Shown here: positions 8,832-18,205 of the stretch, in pieces
How positions within the stretch are numbered: the first letter of the stretch is position 1
Layout: every line of letters starts with the position of its first letter
Origin: Bacteroidales bacterium
GTDB lineage: Bacteria > Bacteroidota > Bacteroidia > Bacteroidales > UBA932
Assembly (NCBI GenBank): GCA_020026355.1
Contig: JAHHQP010000001.1
Span: 49,916 to 113,915, forward strand
Length of the DNA: 64,000 nucleotides
Direction of reading: 5' to 3'
Made by a program: the position numbers and the translations under genes
The notes under the pieces: model-generated
What the model saw: the letters and a program-made list of their open reading frames with translations, nothing else
Databases searched by the model: none
Told to the model about the DNA's origin: nothing

Positions 8832-11510
8832 TTAAAGCAACATACCGTTCAGATTGTGGAGCATCAGCTGATAGTGTGCCCTGGTTTCCTCATTGCCAGT
8901 ATTCTTCTTCGATTCGATCAGTTCCCTGATTTTCAGCAGTTTGCTGTAATAGACATGATATCTCGGATAGAAAGATGCGGCAATGCCTCTGAAGAAGCCG
9001 TAGCCCATGATCTCTTCCGGTGTCATTTCGAAGACATCAGGGCAAAGTCCGGAGAAGAAATAACAACCTTCGTCTGCGTCAGAAAGATCGATCTGAATGT
9101 CAGTCAGATTCTTTCCTTTGGCAGAAGCGTTCTCCTTATCCAACGTAGAGAACATTGTCATCATATGAATATATGAATTCTGATTGCTCATTTCAAAAGC
9201 AGTAAGACTCTTTCCTTTCTTGGTGTTCTTGAAAAGCGCATCGATGACCATATCCTGTGCCTCGCTGACAGTGAAACCGACATGACGATAGGATTCCATG
9301 CTGCCACGGTCTGCGACCAGCAGCGCTAGAAGATACTGCTGCATCCTGACGGCTTGATTGCTCATCAAAGGAATCTCTTCAAGCAGATCCTTCGGAGTCA
9401 GCCAGCTCATGTCCTCCAATTCGTCACAGAGGAACTGCTGAGCCCTACGCTGGTATTCTGCCGGTACTAATTCATAGCTCGGACGCTTATCGCCCTGCAT
9501 ACGTTCGTTCAGGTAGATACCACCTTTCACATTATAGACATGATACAGATGTTTATAGTACTGACTGACCGTTGCCTTGTAGAGATTTTCTCTCTTCGAA
9601 AGGTCCGGATCATTGTCCTTCAGCCAGGTGTTCAGGTTCTTCATGATGAACTTCAGGTTCTTCACGGCATACTCGGAAGACTTCACCACGTCGTCACCGA
9701 GATCCTCAGACTGAGAGGACGGATCAAGCATGGAGAAAATCTGCTGTTTTCCGTAACGGAAACGAGGGTCACCGGATTTTTCAGAAATCATCTTGTCCAG
9801 AATCGGCTTCTCGTCTTTATAAGTCTCACACTCAGGAAGAGGCATGTACAGCCATTTCATGGCAAAGAAATCCTGAAGACCGATACGCGGAGGGGTCAGT
9901 TTCACGCCTTTCTCCATATCTCCCGGCTGCGCGACATGATTCCAACGGGCATAGTCCATGATGGAATAAGTCGTTCCATGTTTCTGGGTGAACTTCGGAT
10001 CACGCAGTTTCTCAACAGGAATGGCAGCAGACGCGGCCATGTTGTGCATGAGCGAAAAACAGTGTCCGACCTCATGACCGACGACATAGCGAAGGGCATC
10101 ATCCAGCTGATCCTGAGGGATGTCGCCGTTTCTGATCGACTTGTTAGCGGCTGCAGTCTGGGTAAACATCCAGTTACTCACGAGTTTCACAACATCGTGA
10201 TAGACCAGAACGGTAGCATTGAGGATCTCACCGGTACGTGGATCGAACCAAGACGGACCCATAGCATTCTGGAAATCAACCGGCTGATACCTGAAACAGG
10301 AATATTTCAAATTATCAGGATCGAATTCCGGATCTTCTTCCTTAGTCGGGAACATACGTACCTGGACCACATTTTTGAATCCGATTCTGGCAAATGCCTC
10401 ATTCCACTGCTCTGCGGCAGCTTTCATCGGGGCTCTCCAAGACTCCGGAAAAGCCGTGTCCATGTAGAAGACGACCGGTTTTACCGGCTCTACCAACCCG
10501 TCATCGACAACCGGCGTATTCATCAGCGCCTCGATGTCATCTTTCTTATGTCTCTTCATCCAAGCCTTCCAGGCCTCCATGTTCTTCGGCTCAATATTCC
10601 ACCTTCTGGCATAGTACTCAGGAAGGGTTCCTCTCGGATCCATAGTCGTGAACTTAGCCTTACCGGTCGGAAAAATGTTCATACGCGGATCTGCAAGACG
10701 CGGCCTCATCGGCTTCTCCGGGAGGAGGAGGAAAGACCGGTTCACGACAGCCGTCACAGGAACTCTGTTCTCCACAACATAAGAACTACCCTTAGAAGAA
10801 TAGTTCACGGTAGATTTATAAGTCAGCTTGCTGGATACGGAGAAATTGTCAGAGAATGACTTGATCGCCTCGAGATTGGACTTGTCCTTCTCGAACTGTA
10901 CACTTCTGTTGAATGGTTTGTTTCCATAACCGAAATATGGGTCGAACGGATCAATATCCACCATGTGAGACAAAAAGAGGTCGGTCGCATCGAAGACTAC
11001 CGCCGTGCTGTCCGCATTCCAAGCTTTCACCTTGAAAGATTTCACGATACCACCGATAGTCGCATTCTGAACTGCTGCCTTGATGTTCTCCTGATCTGTC
11101 GTATACAGATCGTTTACAGTGACCATGTTGATATGATCATACTCCTTTTCGAAACGGATGTGCATCGGCTGTTTAGACTTGTAGCCCAGGACACCATGTT
11201 CAATGTTGCTGATCTTCGAAACTGTGGAGCCGAGCAGCATGTCTTTACACAGCACCGTCGTAGGAAACTCGAAAAGAATCTGTTTGTCATCTATTTTATG
11301 AATAGTAATCAAGCCTTTGACCGTCTCACATTTCTTCTTATCGAAAAGTTTCTGATAATCAGTCAATTCCGTTTTTGTAGAATCGGAAGCTACGGCCGTC
11401 TTCTTGTCTTCTGTCTTTTTTGAGTCGTTTGACCCGACGAATGCACTTGCCTGGAATACCGACATGGACGATATAGCCAGCAAGCACAGAAAAAAGTTCT
11501 TCTTTTTCAT
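8832..11510 (-). CDS. zinc-dependent metalloprotease (DUF5117/DUF4953 type)
   Basis: I start this gene at ATG 11510 (892 residues), because MKKKNFFLCLLAISSMSVFQASAF is a proper signal peptide. An upstream in-frame ATG at 11576 would bury it behind 22 extra residues. The catalytic motif HEVGHCFSLMH is at residues 479-489, giving three histidine ligands plus Glu480 in metzincin spacing. The Met-turn-like SIMDYA follows about 35 residues later. Most relatives I recall have Gly at the eighth motif position, whereas here it is Ser. DUF5118- and DUF5117-like regions should occupy the N-terminal half and DUF4953 the catalytic part. The enzyme is periplasmic or surface-exposed. It is the first gene of the SusCD operon. 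I infer that it cuts protein or peptide for import, but the substrate is unknown. Confidence 0.9.
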   Translation of the reverse strand: MKKKNFFLCLLAISSMSVFQASAFVGSNDSKKTEDKKTAVASDSTKTELTDYQKLFDKKKCETVKGLITIHKIDDKQILFEFPTTVLCKDMLLGSTVSKISNIEHGVLGYKSKQPMHIRFEKEYDHINMVTVNDLYTTDQENIKAAVQNATIGGIVKSFKVKAWNADSTAVVFDATDLFLSHMVDIDPFDPYFGYGNKPFNRSVQFEKDKSNLEAIKSFSDNFSVSSKLTYKSTVNYSSKGSSYVVENRVPVTAVVNRSFLLLPEKPMRPRLADPRMNIFPTGKAKFTTMDPRGTLPEYYARRWNIEPKNMEAWKAWMKRHKKDDIEALMNTPVVDDGLVEPVKPVVFYMDTAFPESWRAPMKAAAEQWNEAFARIGFKNVVQVRMFPTKEEDPEFDPDNLKYSCFRYQPVDFQNAMGPSWFDPRTGEILNATVLVYHDVVKLVSNWMFTQTAAANKSIRNGDIPQDQLDDALRYVVGHEVGHCFSLMHNMAASAAIPVEKLRDPKFTQKHGTTYSIMDYARWNHVAQPGDMEKGVKLTPPRIGLQDFFAMKWLYMPLPECETYKDEKPILDKMISEKSGDPRFRYGKQQIFSMLDPSSQSEDLGDDVVKSSEYAVKNLKFIMKNLNTWLKDNDPDLSKRENLYKATVSQYYKHLYHVYNVKGGIYLNERMQGDKRPSYELVPAEYQRRAQQFLCDELEDMSWLTPKDLLEEIPLMSNQAVRMQQYLLALLVADRGSMESYRHVGFTVSEAQDMVIDALFKNTKKGKSLTAFEMSNQNSYIHMMTMFSTLDKENASAKGKNLTDIQIDLSDADEGCYFFSGLCPDVFEMTPEEIMGYGFFRGIAASFYPRYHVYYSKLLKIRELIESKKNTGNEETRAHYQLMLHNLNGMLL

Positions 11511-11704
11511 AGTTTTGTTGAAATTAGCAATAAATATTAGTTGTTTTCTATAAGTTAACTTGTACAAAAGTTTCAAATGAGAACTTTTTTGCTTGTTTCA
11601 GGACGTAGCTTGAAGCCGGCCAGAAAATTTGTCCACATTTCACAATCAAGTAAATTTACTAAAAATTTAATTGATTCATCAATCCAGTCCTTAAAAAAAA
11701 CTCA

Positions 11705-11737
11705 TTTTCCGAAAATTTGGAGAATTTCATATCTTTG
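11705..11737 (+). promoter_or_regulatory. Bacteroidetes-type promoter of the glycosyltransferase gene
   Basis: A perfect -7 box TATCTTTG lies at 11730-11737, with a -33-like TTTT at 11705-11708 about 21 bases upstream. Transcription would start near 11744, leaving a leader of only about 14 bases before ATG 11758. The remaining 180-base divergent spacer is AT-rich. I found no convincing promoter in it for the metalloprotease operon on the other strand. Confidence 0.55.
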
Positions 11738-11757
11738 TGGCTATTAACGACTCTGGA

Positions 11758-13089
11758 ATGAAACGTGTTCTCATCATATCCTACTATTGGCCGCCTTCAG
11801 GTGGATCCGGGGTACAGCGCTGGGTGAAATTCGCCCGTTATCTCCCGGCCCAAGGATGGCAACCGGTAGTCTACACGCCCGAAAATCCGGAACTCATCGC
11901 CAGAGACACGACTCTGGCGGAAGAATTGCCACCGGAAGTGGAAGTCCTCAGGCGCCCCATCTTCGAGCCCTACGGGCTATACCGGAAATTCTGCGGAAAA
12001 AAGAAGAAAGAAAATGCAAAGGATGAAGTGAATCCGATCAATGCCCAGAAAAAATCTTTCGGGCAGAAGATTTCCATGTTCATCCGCGGAAATTTCTTCA
12101 TCCCGGATCCGCGCTGCCTGTGGGTCGGTCCGTCCGTCCGCTGGCTGAAAAAATATCTGAAGGAGCATCCCGTCGACGTGATCGTCAGCACCGGTCCCCC
12201 TCACTCCATGCACCTGATCGCCAGGAAACTCTCCAGAGCGACCGGACTCCCGTGGATCGCGGACTTCAGAGATCCCTGGACCGGAATGTTCTATTTCAAG
12301 CACCTCAACCTGTGCGGATGGGCAGAACGCCGGCACCGGAAACTCGAACAGCAGGTTCTGGATGACGCAAGCATCGTGGTCGCCGTATCTCCTTTAGTCC
12401 AGCAAGATTTCAGGTCAATGACATCGACTCCTGTCGCCTTGATCACGAACGGCTATGACGAGGAAGATTTCGCGGAGGCCGGACAGAAAGCCAGCACCTG
12501 CGGTCCAGAAGGGAAATTCACCGTCACCCATACCGGACTTTTCGCCGCTGACGGAAATCCGCTCCGACTGTGGGAGGCCCTTGCAGACAAATGCGCCGGA
12601 GACCGGGATTTCGCCGAGGCACTGGAGATCAGGCTGGTCGGCAAGACCGACCGGGACATCACGGCGGCCATCGAGGCAGCCGGTCTCGGGGACAGATTCA
12701 TTGACCTGGGCTACTGCAACCATCATGAGGCGGTCAGAGAACAGATCATGGCTTCCGTCCTGATTCTCCCGCTCCGTCAGGAACCGGAATACAAGGCCAC
12801 CTTGCCGGGCAAGCTCTTCGAATACCTGGCTTCCAGAAGACCTGTCCTCGGCATCGGGCAGAAAGACGGTGCGATGGCGACCATTCTCCAGGAAACCGGA
12901 GCCGGGGAGACCTGGGACTGGGAAGAAAAGGAGCAGCTCCGTCATTGGATCGATGGCCGCTGGGAAGAATTCAAGGCCGGAAAACTGACGGCCGGAACGC
13001 ACGACATCGGAAAATATTCCAGAAAAGCCACGGCAGCACAGATGAGTGCCTTGCTGGAACAGATTTCCCAGTCGAAACATACTCATTGA
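11758..13089 (+). CDS. GT4-like glycosyltransferase
   Basis: The product is 443 residues, starting at ATG 11758. An in-frame GTG at 11737 overlaps the promoter -7 box and is rejected. The N-terminal part (YYWPPSGGSGVQRWVKFARYL) is the acceptor-binding Rossmann domain of group 1/GT-B enzymes. The C-terminal donor domain shows FTVTHTGLF, the LPLRQEPEYKATLPGKLFEYL segment with the expected E-x7-E-like pattern near residues 345-355, and RPVLGIG. It is cytosolic or membrane-associated and probably transfers a sugar from a nucleotide donor to a cell-surface glycan. Seventeen bases separate it from the downstream YfhO-type gene, so the two likely work together in envelope glycosylation. Donor and acceptor cannot be told from sequence. 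Confidence 0.85.
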   Translation: MKRVLIISYYWPPSGGSGVQRWVKFARYLPAQGWQPVVYTPENPELIARDTTLAEELPPEVEVLRRPIFEPYGLYRKFCGKKKKENAKDEVNPINAQKKSFGQKISMFIRGNFFIPDPRCLWVGPSVRWLKKYLKEHPVDVIVSTGPPHSMHLIARKLSRATGLPWIADFRDPWTGMFYFKHLNLCGWAERRHRKLEQQVLDDASIVVAVSPLVQQDFRSMTSTPVALITNGYDEEDFAEAGQKASTCGPEGKFTVTHTGLFAADGNPLRLWEALADKCAGDRDFAEALEIRLVGKTDRDITAAIEAAGLGDRFIDLGYCNHHEAVREQIMASVLILPLRQEPEYKATLPGKLFEYLASRRPVLGIGQKDGAMATILQETGAGETWDWEEKEQLRHWIDGRWEEFKAGKLTAGTHDIGKYSRKATAAQMSALLEQISQSKHTH

Positions 13090-13106
13090 CATAAAAGAAA
13101 AAAAAG

Positions 13107-15761
13107 ATGAACAGACACACGAAGACCCTATTGACAGGACTGGGGATCATTCTCTTTTTCCTGATCCTTTCCTACGCTTACGTACCGGAGGTGCTGAGCG
13201 GGAAAGTGGTGGACCAGGGCGATATCAGAGGTTGGAAAGGCATGGCTCAGGAAGCTATGACGTTCAACAAGGCGAATCCCGACGATCCGACCGCCTGGAC
13301 AGACTCCATGTTCGGAGGTATGCCGACCACGACGACCATCGATGATTTCAAAGGAGACTGGACTGATCCGATCTATGATCTTCTCCTGCTGGGCAAACGT
13401 CCGGCAACTTATTTCTTCATCGCGCTGCTCGGCGGTTTCCTGCTCATGATGTCCATGGGGATCAGTACCTTGCTGTCCATCGGTGGAGCCGTTGCCATCG
13501 CCTTCTGCTCCTACAACATGCAGATCATACAGGTCGGCCACAACACGAAGATGCAGGCGATCGCCTTCTTCCCTTGGGTGCTGGCAGCACTGATCTTCAC
13601 CTACCGGAGAGCGACGTCACCGGAAAACGGAAGGGAATTCCGGAAATGGTTCCCGTTCACCTTGCTGGGTGCGGCCTGCTTCGGTCTGACCCTCAGTTTC
13701 CAGATCAAGGCCAACCATCCGCAGATTACCTATTATCTGGCAATCCTGGTGCTCCTCTATGCGCTGGTGGTCTTCATCAGCCTCTGCGCGAAGAAGGACA
13801 AGCATTTTCTGTTCAAGAATTTCTTCATCGCCTCCGCCCTGCTGCTGGCGATCGGTCTGACCGGCATCGCGACGAACACGAACAAACTGCTCCCGACCCT
13901 CAGATATTCCGAATACACGATGAGAGGCGGCTCGGAGCTGAGTGACGAAAACAGCAAGGAGAGCGATTCCGAAGGACTCAAGCTGGATTATGCGACGGCC
14001 TGGTCCTATGGTTGGGAAGAACTCCCGAACCTGATGATCGCCGATTTCAACGGCGGTTCTTCTGCGGGAAAGCTTCCGATGGATTCCGAGACCGCAAAAC
14101 TGCTGAAACAGGCCGGGCAACCGAATCTGGAACAGACTCTGAAATTCATGCCGCTCTACTGGGGACCGCAACCTTTCACGGCCGGACCGATGTATATCGG
14201 TGCCATTTCCATCTTCCTCTTCCTGCTGGGAATCTTCCTCTACAGAGGTAAGGAGAAATGGTGGCTGCTGGTCGGAACTATCCTGGCCATTCTGCTGGCC
14301 GTCGGCAGTCATTTCATGGCTTTTACGGAATTCTGCTTCAACTACCTGCCGATGTATAATAAGTTCAGGACAGTATCCATGGCCCTGATCATCCTGCAGG
14401 TAACTGTTCCGCTCCTCGGCTTCATTGTCCTGGACCGGATCATGAAAGAGCATTACGACAAGAAGGCTTTCCTGAAGGCTGGCATCCCGGCCTTCGTGAT
14501 CTCCGCCGGTTTCTGTCTGCTCTGTCTGCTTTTTCCAGGCGTCGCCGGTTCCTTCAGCAGTGCCGCTGATGCTGGACAACCGGAGATTCTGGTGGACGCT
14601 CTGGTCGCAGATCGCATCCATCTGTTCCGGAAAGATGCCGCCACCTCGTTGCTGCACATCTGCATCACCTTCTCACTGATTTACTGGATCTACCAGAATA
14701 AAGAGCCTTTTGTCGTGAAAATGCGCACCGTCATCGCCTCCGCAGCGATCTGCGTGATGCTGGTGCTGAATCTGGGATTGACCGGAAAACGCTATCTCAA
14801 CAAAGACCATTTCATCAGCGGAAGACAGTTCAACAAGGATTTCCCGCTCACTGCGGCAGACCGGTCCATTCTGGAAGACGAGGATCCGGACTACCGGGTA
14901 CTGGACCTGACGAAGAACATCTTCAACAGTTCCGAACCGAGCTACTGGCACAAGAGCATCGGGGGCTACAGCCCGGCCAAGCTCCAGCGCTACCAGGATC
15001 TGATCGAAAGGAACCTGATGGCGGAAATCCAAGCCATTCCGGGAGCGGTCAACGAGAAGGGGACAGCCGGGCTGCTGGAAATGCCGGTCCTGAATCTGCT
15101 GAACATGAAATACATCATCTATGATGGAGCTGCTGAGCCGATTCTGAATCCATTCGCCATGGGCCATTGCTGGGTCGTCGACCGGGTGCTTCCGGCCAGC
15201 GGACCGAACGAGGAGATCGACTTCCTGGCCGCCTTCTACCCGGATCCGGAGAACGGAGGGAATCCATTGGCAGACCCTTACACGACCGCTATCGTCGGTG
15301 ACGACTTCGATTGGGCTCGAAACCGGATCAGGGAGATTTCAGGTCGGACAGACGGACACATTGACCTGGTACATTATGCACCGAACTATCTCAGATACCG
15401 CTCCGACCTGACGGCGGAGAGCGCGGTGCTCTTCAGCGAGATCTATTATCCGGACGGTTGGAAAGCCTGGTTCGAGCCGGAAGATGAAGAAATGGGTACG
15501 GTCCGGAAAGGACGTTACCAGCCTTCTGAAAATGCGGTGGAACTGGACCTTTTCCGTGCGGACTGGATTCTCCGCGGGGCGATCGTTCCGGAAGGAAGAG
15601 GTGAAGTAGTCATGCGCTTCGAGCCGCAGTCCTATGTGACGGGAGCCAGGACCTCGACGGTCACCTCCATCCTACTGATACTGATCATGCTCGGCGCAGG
15701 CGGTTATGCCGTGGCCGAGCATGCAAGAAATTGCCGCAGAAAAGAAGATCAGCGGCAGTAA
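13107..15761 (+). CDS. YfhO-family polytopic membrane protein
   Basis: The product has 884 residues. One N-terminal membrane helix (residues 7-27) is followed by an extracytoplasmic loop with WTDSMFGGMPTTTT. Next come about a dozen hydrophobic segments up to residue about 560, a large soluble C-terminal domain, and a last helix near residues 855-875 before a basic tail. The loop with PxW/Y and F-GG-PT, and later LNLLNMKYIIYDG, fit the YfhO (PF09586) family. YfhO proteins are GT-C-like enzymes implicated in lipid-linked glycosylation of cell-wall polymers in Gram-positives; in Bacteroidetes the role is unclear. It follows the glycosyltransferase by 17 bases. Its last 13 bases overlap the end of folA on the opposite strand. 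Confidence 0.85.
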   Translation: MNRHTKTLLTGLGIILFFLILSYAYVPEVLSGKVVDQGDIRGWKGMAQEAMTFNKANPDDPTAWTDSMFGGMPTTTTIDDFKGDWTDPIYDLLLLGKRPATYFFIALLGGFLLMMSMGISTLLSIGGAVAIAFCSYNMQIIQVGHNTKMQAIAFFPWVLAALIFTYRRATSPENGREFRKWFPFTLLGAACFGLTLSFQIKANHPQITYYLAILVLLYALVVFISLCAKKDKHFLFKNFFIASALLLAIGLTGIATNTNKLLPTLRYSEYTMRGGSELSDENSKESDSEGLKLDYATAWSYGWEELPNLMIADFNGGSSAGKLPMDSETAKLLKQAGQPNLEQTLKFMPLYWGPQPFTAGPMYIGAISIFLFLLGIFLYRGKEKWWLLVGTILAILLAVGSHFMAFTEFCFNYLPMYNKFRTVSMALIILQVTVPLLGFIVLDRIMKEHYDKKAFLKAGIPAFVISAGFCLLCLLFPGVAGSFSSAADAGQPEILVDALVADRIHLFRKDAATSLLHICITFSLIYWIYQNKEPFVVKMRTVIASAAICVMLVLNLGLTGKRYLNKDHFISGRQFNKDFPLTAADRSILEDEDPDYRVLDLTKNIFNSSEPSYWHKSIGGYSPAKLQRYQDLIERNLMAEIQAIPGAVNEKGTAGLLEMPVLNLLNMKYIIYDGAAEPILNPFAMGHCWVVDRVLPASGPNEEIDFLAAFYPDPENGGNPLADPYTTAIVGDDFDWARNRIREISGRTDGHIDLVHYAPNYLRYRSDLTAESAVLFSEIYYPDGWKAWFEPEDEEMGTVRKGRYQPSENAVELDLFRADWILRGAIVPEGRGEVVMRFEPQSYVTGARTSTVTSILLILIMLGAGGYAVAEHARNCRRKEDQRQ

Positions 15762-16327
15762 GTGACGAATTCAAAAGTATAGGAAGTCTCGGGATCCGTG
15801 AAGGTTTCCGAGACTTTTTCCTTTTTCCAGACAGAGAGATCCAGTTCCGGAAAATAGGTATCCGCATCCTCGATGACTGCATGAACCTGAGTGACATAGA
15901 GACGGTCGACTTCCAGAAGGGCCTGACGGTAGATTTCACCGCCTCCAATGACGAAAGCCCGCTTTTCCGGCTGACAATCCGCAGCTTCCGTTTCCATCTG
16001 CAGCGGTTGCTGCACAGCCAGCCACTGCTCCGCTTTTTCCCAAGCCGATTCCAAAGAATGGACAAGGACCAGTTTTTCGGGAGCCTCAGATAGCCATTTC
16101 TCCAGCGGAGAACCTGCCGATGCTCCGGAACTTCTGGAAATGACAATGTTCAAGCGCCCGGGGAGCGGTCTTCCGATGGATTCGAAAGTCTTGCGCCCCA
16201 TGATGACCGGGCAACCGAGGGTCGTCCGCTTGAAAAATTTCAGATCTTCGGAAATATGCCATAGCAAGGCATTATTGCGGCCGATGGCCCCATTGTCAGC
16301 AATGGCTACGATCAACGCTTTTTCCAT
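15749..16327 (-). CDS. folA: dihydrofolate reductase
   Basis: The product has 192 residues and reduces dihydrofolate to tetrahydrofolate with NADPH in the cytosol. The N-terminus MEKALIVAIADNGAIGRNNALLWH carries the substrate-loop motif. The active-site acid is in HISEDLKFFKRTTLG, the NADPH-binding MGRKTFESIGRPLPGR motif starts near residue 44, and FVIGGGEIYRQAL lies near residue 125. It is somewhat longer than the usual 160 residues because of an insert at about 85-118. It starts four bases after thyA, so the two form a thymidylate-cycle pair. ThyA makes dihydrofolate and FolA regenerates tetrahydrofolate. The 3' end overlaps the convergent YfhO gene by 13 bases. Confidence 0.96.
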   Translation of the reverse strand: MEKALIVAIADNGAIGRNNALLWHISEDLKFFKRTTLGCPVIMGRKTFESIGRPLPGRLNIVISRSSGASAGSPLEKWLSEAPEKLVLVHSLESAWEKAEQWLAVQQPLQMETEAADCQPEKRAFVIGGGEIYRQALLEVDRLYVTQVHAVIEDADTYFPELDLSVWKKEKVSETFTDPETSYTFEFVTYCR

Positions 16328-16331
16328 GGTC

Positions 16332-17126
16332 TCAGACAGCTACTGGAGCCGGAATCCTTGGATAAGGATCATAGCCCTCAAGAGTGAAATCCTCATATTT
16401 GAAGGAGAAGATGTCCTTGACGTCCGGATTGAGCTTCATGACCGGAAGCGGACGTGGCTCACGGGTGAGCTGGAGGTCTACCTGCTCGAAATGATTCCTG
16501 TAGATGTGCGTATCTCCCGTCGTATGAACGAACTCGCCTGGCTGAAGACCGCAGCATTGAGCCACCATCATGGTCAGGAGCGCATAGGAAGCGATATTGA
16601 ACGGCACACCGAGGAAAACATCTGCACTACGCTGATACAGCTGGCAGGAAAGTTTTCCGTCCGCTACATAGAACTGGAAAAGCGTATGGCAAGGCGGCAG
16701 CGCCATCTTGCTGACCTCTGCCACGTTCCAGGCAGAGACGATGAGCCTTCTGGAATCCGGATTCTCCTTGATCTGACGGATAACCTCGGAAAGCTGGTCG
16801 ATCGTCTTGCCGTCCGGTGCCGGCCAGCTTCTCCACTGATGGCCGTAGACCGGGCCGAGATCGCCGTTCTCGTCTGCCCATTCATCCCAGATGGAGACAC
16901 CGTGGTCTTTGAGATACTTGATGTTCGTATCCCCGGCAATGAACCACAGAAGTTCGTAGATAATGGATTTCAGATGAACTTTCTTCGTGGTCAGCAGCGG
17001 GAAACCCTTGCTCAGGTCAAACCTCATCTGATAACCGAAGATGCTTTGCGTACCTGTTCCGGTACGGTCGTTCTTTAAAGTACCGTTTTCACGGATATAT
17101 CTCAACAGATCCAGATATTGTTTCAT
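16332..17126 (-). CDS. thyA: thymidylate synthase
   Basis: The product has 264 residues, the same length as the Escherichia coli enzyme. It methylates dUMP to dTMP using methylenetetrahydrofolate. The catalytic cysteine is Cys146 in [14 protein letters not shown]. The phosphate-binding arginines are in DRTGTGTQS (residues 20-28) and in DSRRLIV. The dUMP contact region [19 protein letters not shown] and the C-terminal PxPxxAV end are all present. It lies 10 bases after galM and four before folA at the 3' end of the operon that starts with the Na/Pi cotransporter. Confidence 0.97.
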   Translation of the reverse strand: MKQYLDLLRYIRENGTLKNDRTGTGTQSIFGYQMRFDLSKGFPLLTTKKVHLKSIIYELLWFIAGDTNIKYLKDHGVSIWDEWADENGDLGPVYGHQWRSWPAPDGKTIDQLSEVIRQIKENPDSRRLIVSAWNVAEVSKMALPPCHTLFQFYVADGKLSCQLYQRSADVFLGVPFNIASYALLTMMVAQCCGLQPGEFVHTTGDTHIYRNHFEQVDLQLTREPRPLPVMKLNPDVKDIFSFKYEDFTLEGYDPYPRIPAPVAV

Positions 17127-17136
17127 GATGCTTCAA

Positions 17137-18186
17137 TTATTTCGTAGAAAATGCAAAGATGATCGCCTCTTCATACACTTCACCCGGACGGAGTACGGTA
17201 GAAGGGTATTCTTCCTTGTTCGGAGAATCCGGGAAATGCTGACATTCGATGGCTACGCCTTCATAGTCTCCATAGCTGCGTCCGCATTTGGCGACCGGAC
17301 TTCCAGCCAGCCAGTTTCCGGTATAGACCTGAACGCCGGGCTGTGTAGTATAGACCTGAAGGACACGACCACTCTCCGGCGCCGTCAGTTCCGCGGCGAA
17401 CTGGAGCTGTCCGGGTTCCGCGCCGTCGATTACCCAGCAGTTATCATAACCTTTGCCATAGTTCAAGGCCGGGAAATCTTCCCTGATGTCCCTTCCGAGC
17501 GGTTTCGCCGTGACGAAATCCATCGGAGTTCCGGCTACCGGAACACTTTCCCCTTCCGGAATGAGACTGTCATCCGTAGGAAGATATTCCGATGCATTCA
17601 GCTGGAGTTCATGACCGAGGATATTTCCGTTTCCTTCGCCGTTAAGGTTCCAGTAAGCATGGTTCGTCAGATTGATGACGGTCGGAGCGTCCGTCTCGGC
17701 CGTGATGGTCAGACGAAGTTCGTTCTCCTCGCTCCAGTCATATCTGGCAACGGCTTTCAAGGCACCAGGATAACCCATTTCCCCGTCTTCTGAATAATAA
17801 AGGAACTCGACCGCATCCCCGTTGATCCGGCTTTCCCAGACCCTGTTCTGGAAACCGTCCGGTCCGCCATGCAGATGGTTCGGTCCGTTGTTGATCGGAA
17901 GCGTGTATTCCATGCCGTCCAAGGTGAAATGTCCTTTCGCGATACGGTTGGCATAACGTCCGGGAATCTTGCCGGCACATGGACCGTCACCGAAATAGCT
18001 GACTGCCTCCGGATAACCCAGGATGACATCGGCCAGTTTTCCCTCCTTGTCCGGAACGACGACAGACTGGATACCGGCTCCTACGCTGGAAAGTTTGACA
18101 TAAGCGCCTGATGCATTCTTCATCGTGTAGAGATAGATCTCTTTTCCACATTTGGATTTTCCCCAAAGTTCCTTTGTTATTTCCAT
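17137..18186 (-). CDS. galM: aldose 1-epimerase (galactose mutarotase)
   Basis: I start at ATG 18186 (349 residues) because MEITKELWGKSKCGKEI begins the family domain and an AAAAGG ribosome site lies just upstream. The longer in-frame start at 18261 lies inside the upstream gene. The enzyme interconverts alpha and beta anomers of galactose and other aldoses. Family landmarks are GRYANRIAKGHFTLDG (residues about 82-97), NGPNHLHGG with its catalytic His, NLTNHAYWNLNG with the second catalytic His, and the C-terminal VAIECQHFPDSPN with Glu. There is no signal peptide, so it is cytosolic. The galK gene is 7 kb away in a different transcription unit. Confidence 0.95.
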   Translation of the reverse strand: MEITKELWGKSKCGKEIYLYTMKNASGAYVKLSSVGAGIQSVVVPDKEGKLADVILGYPEAVSYFGDGPCAGKIPGRYANRIAKGHFTLDGMEYTLPINNGPNHLHGGPDGFQNRVWESRINGDAVEFLYYSEDGEMGYPGALKAVARYDWSEENELRLTITAETDAPTVINLTNHAYWNLNGEGNGNILGHELQLNASEYLPTDDSLIPEGESVPVAGTPMDFVTAKPLGRDIREDFPALNYGKGYDNCWVIDGAEPGQLQFAAELTAPESGRVLQVYTTQPGVQVYTGNWLAGSPVAKCGRSYGDYEGVAIECQHFPDSPNKEEYPSTVLRPGEVYEEAIIFAFSTK

Positions 18187-18205
18187 ATCCTTTTGATTTT
18201 TAGTG

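Noticed and set aside
9540..10859. 439-codon open frame on the plus strand
   Set aside because: Antisense to the active metalloprotease gene; rich in Arg/His in the way of shadow frames, with no recognisable domain.
11511..11600. Promoter for the metalloprotease operon
   Set aside because: Several partial matches (TAACTTAT, TAATTTCA) exist, but none has both boxes at correct spacing.
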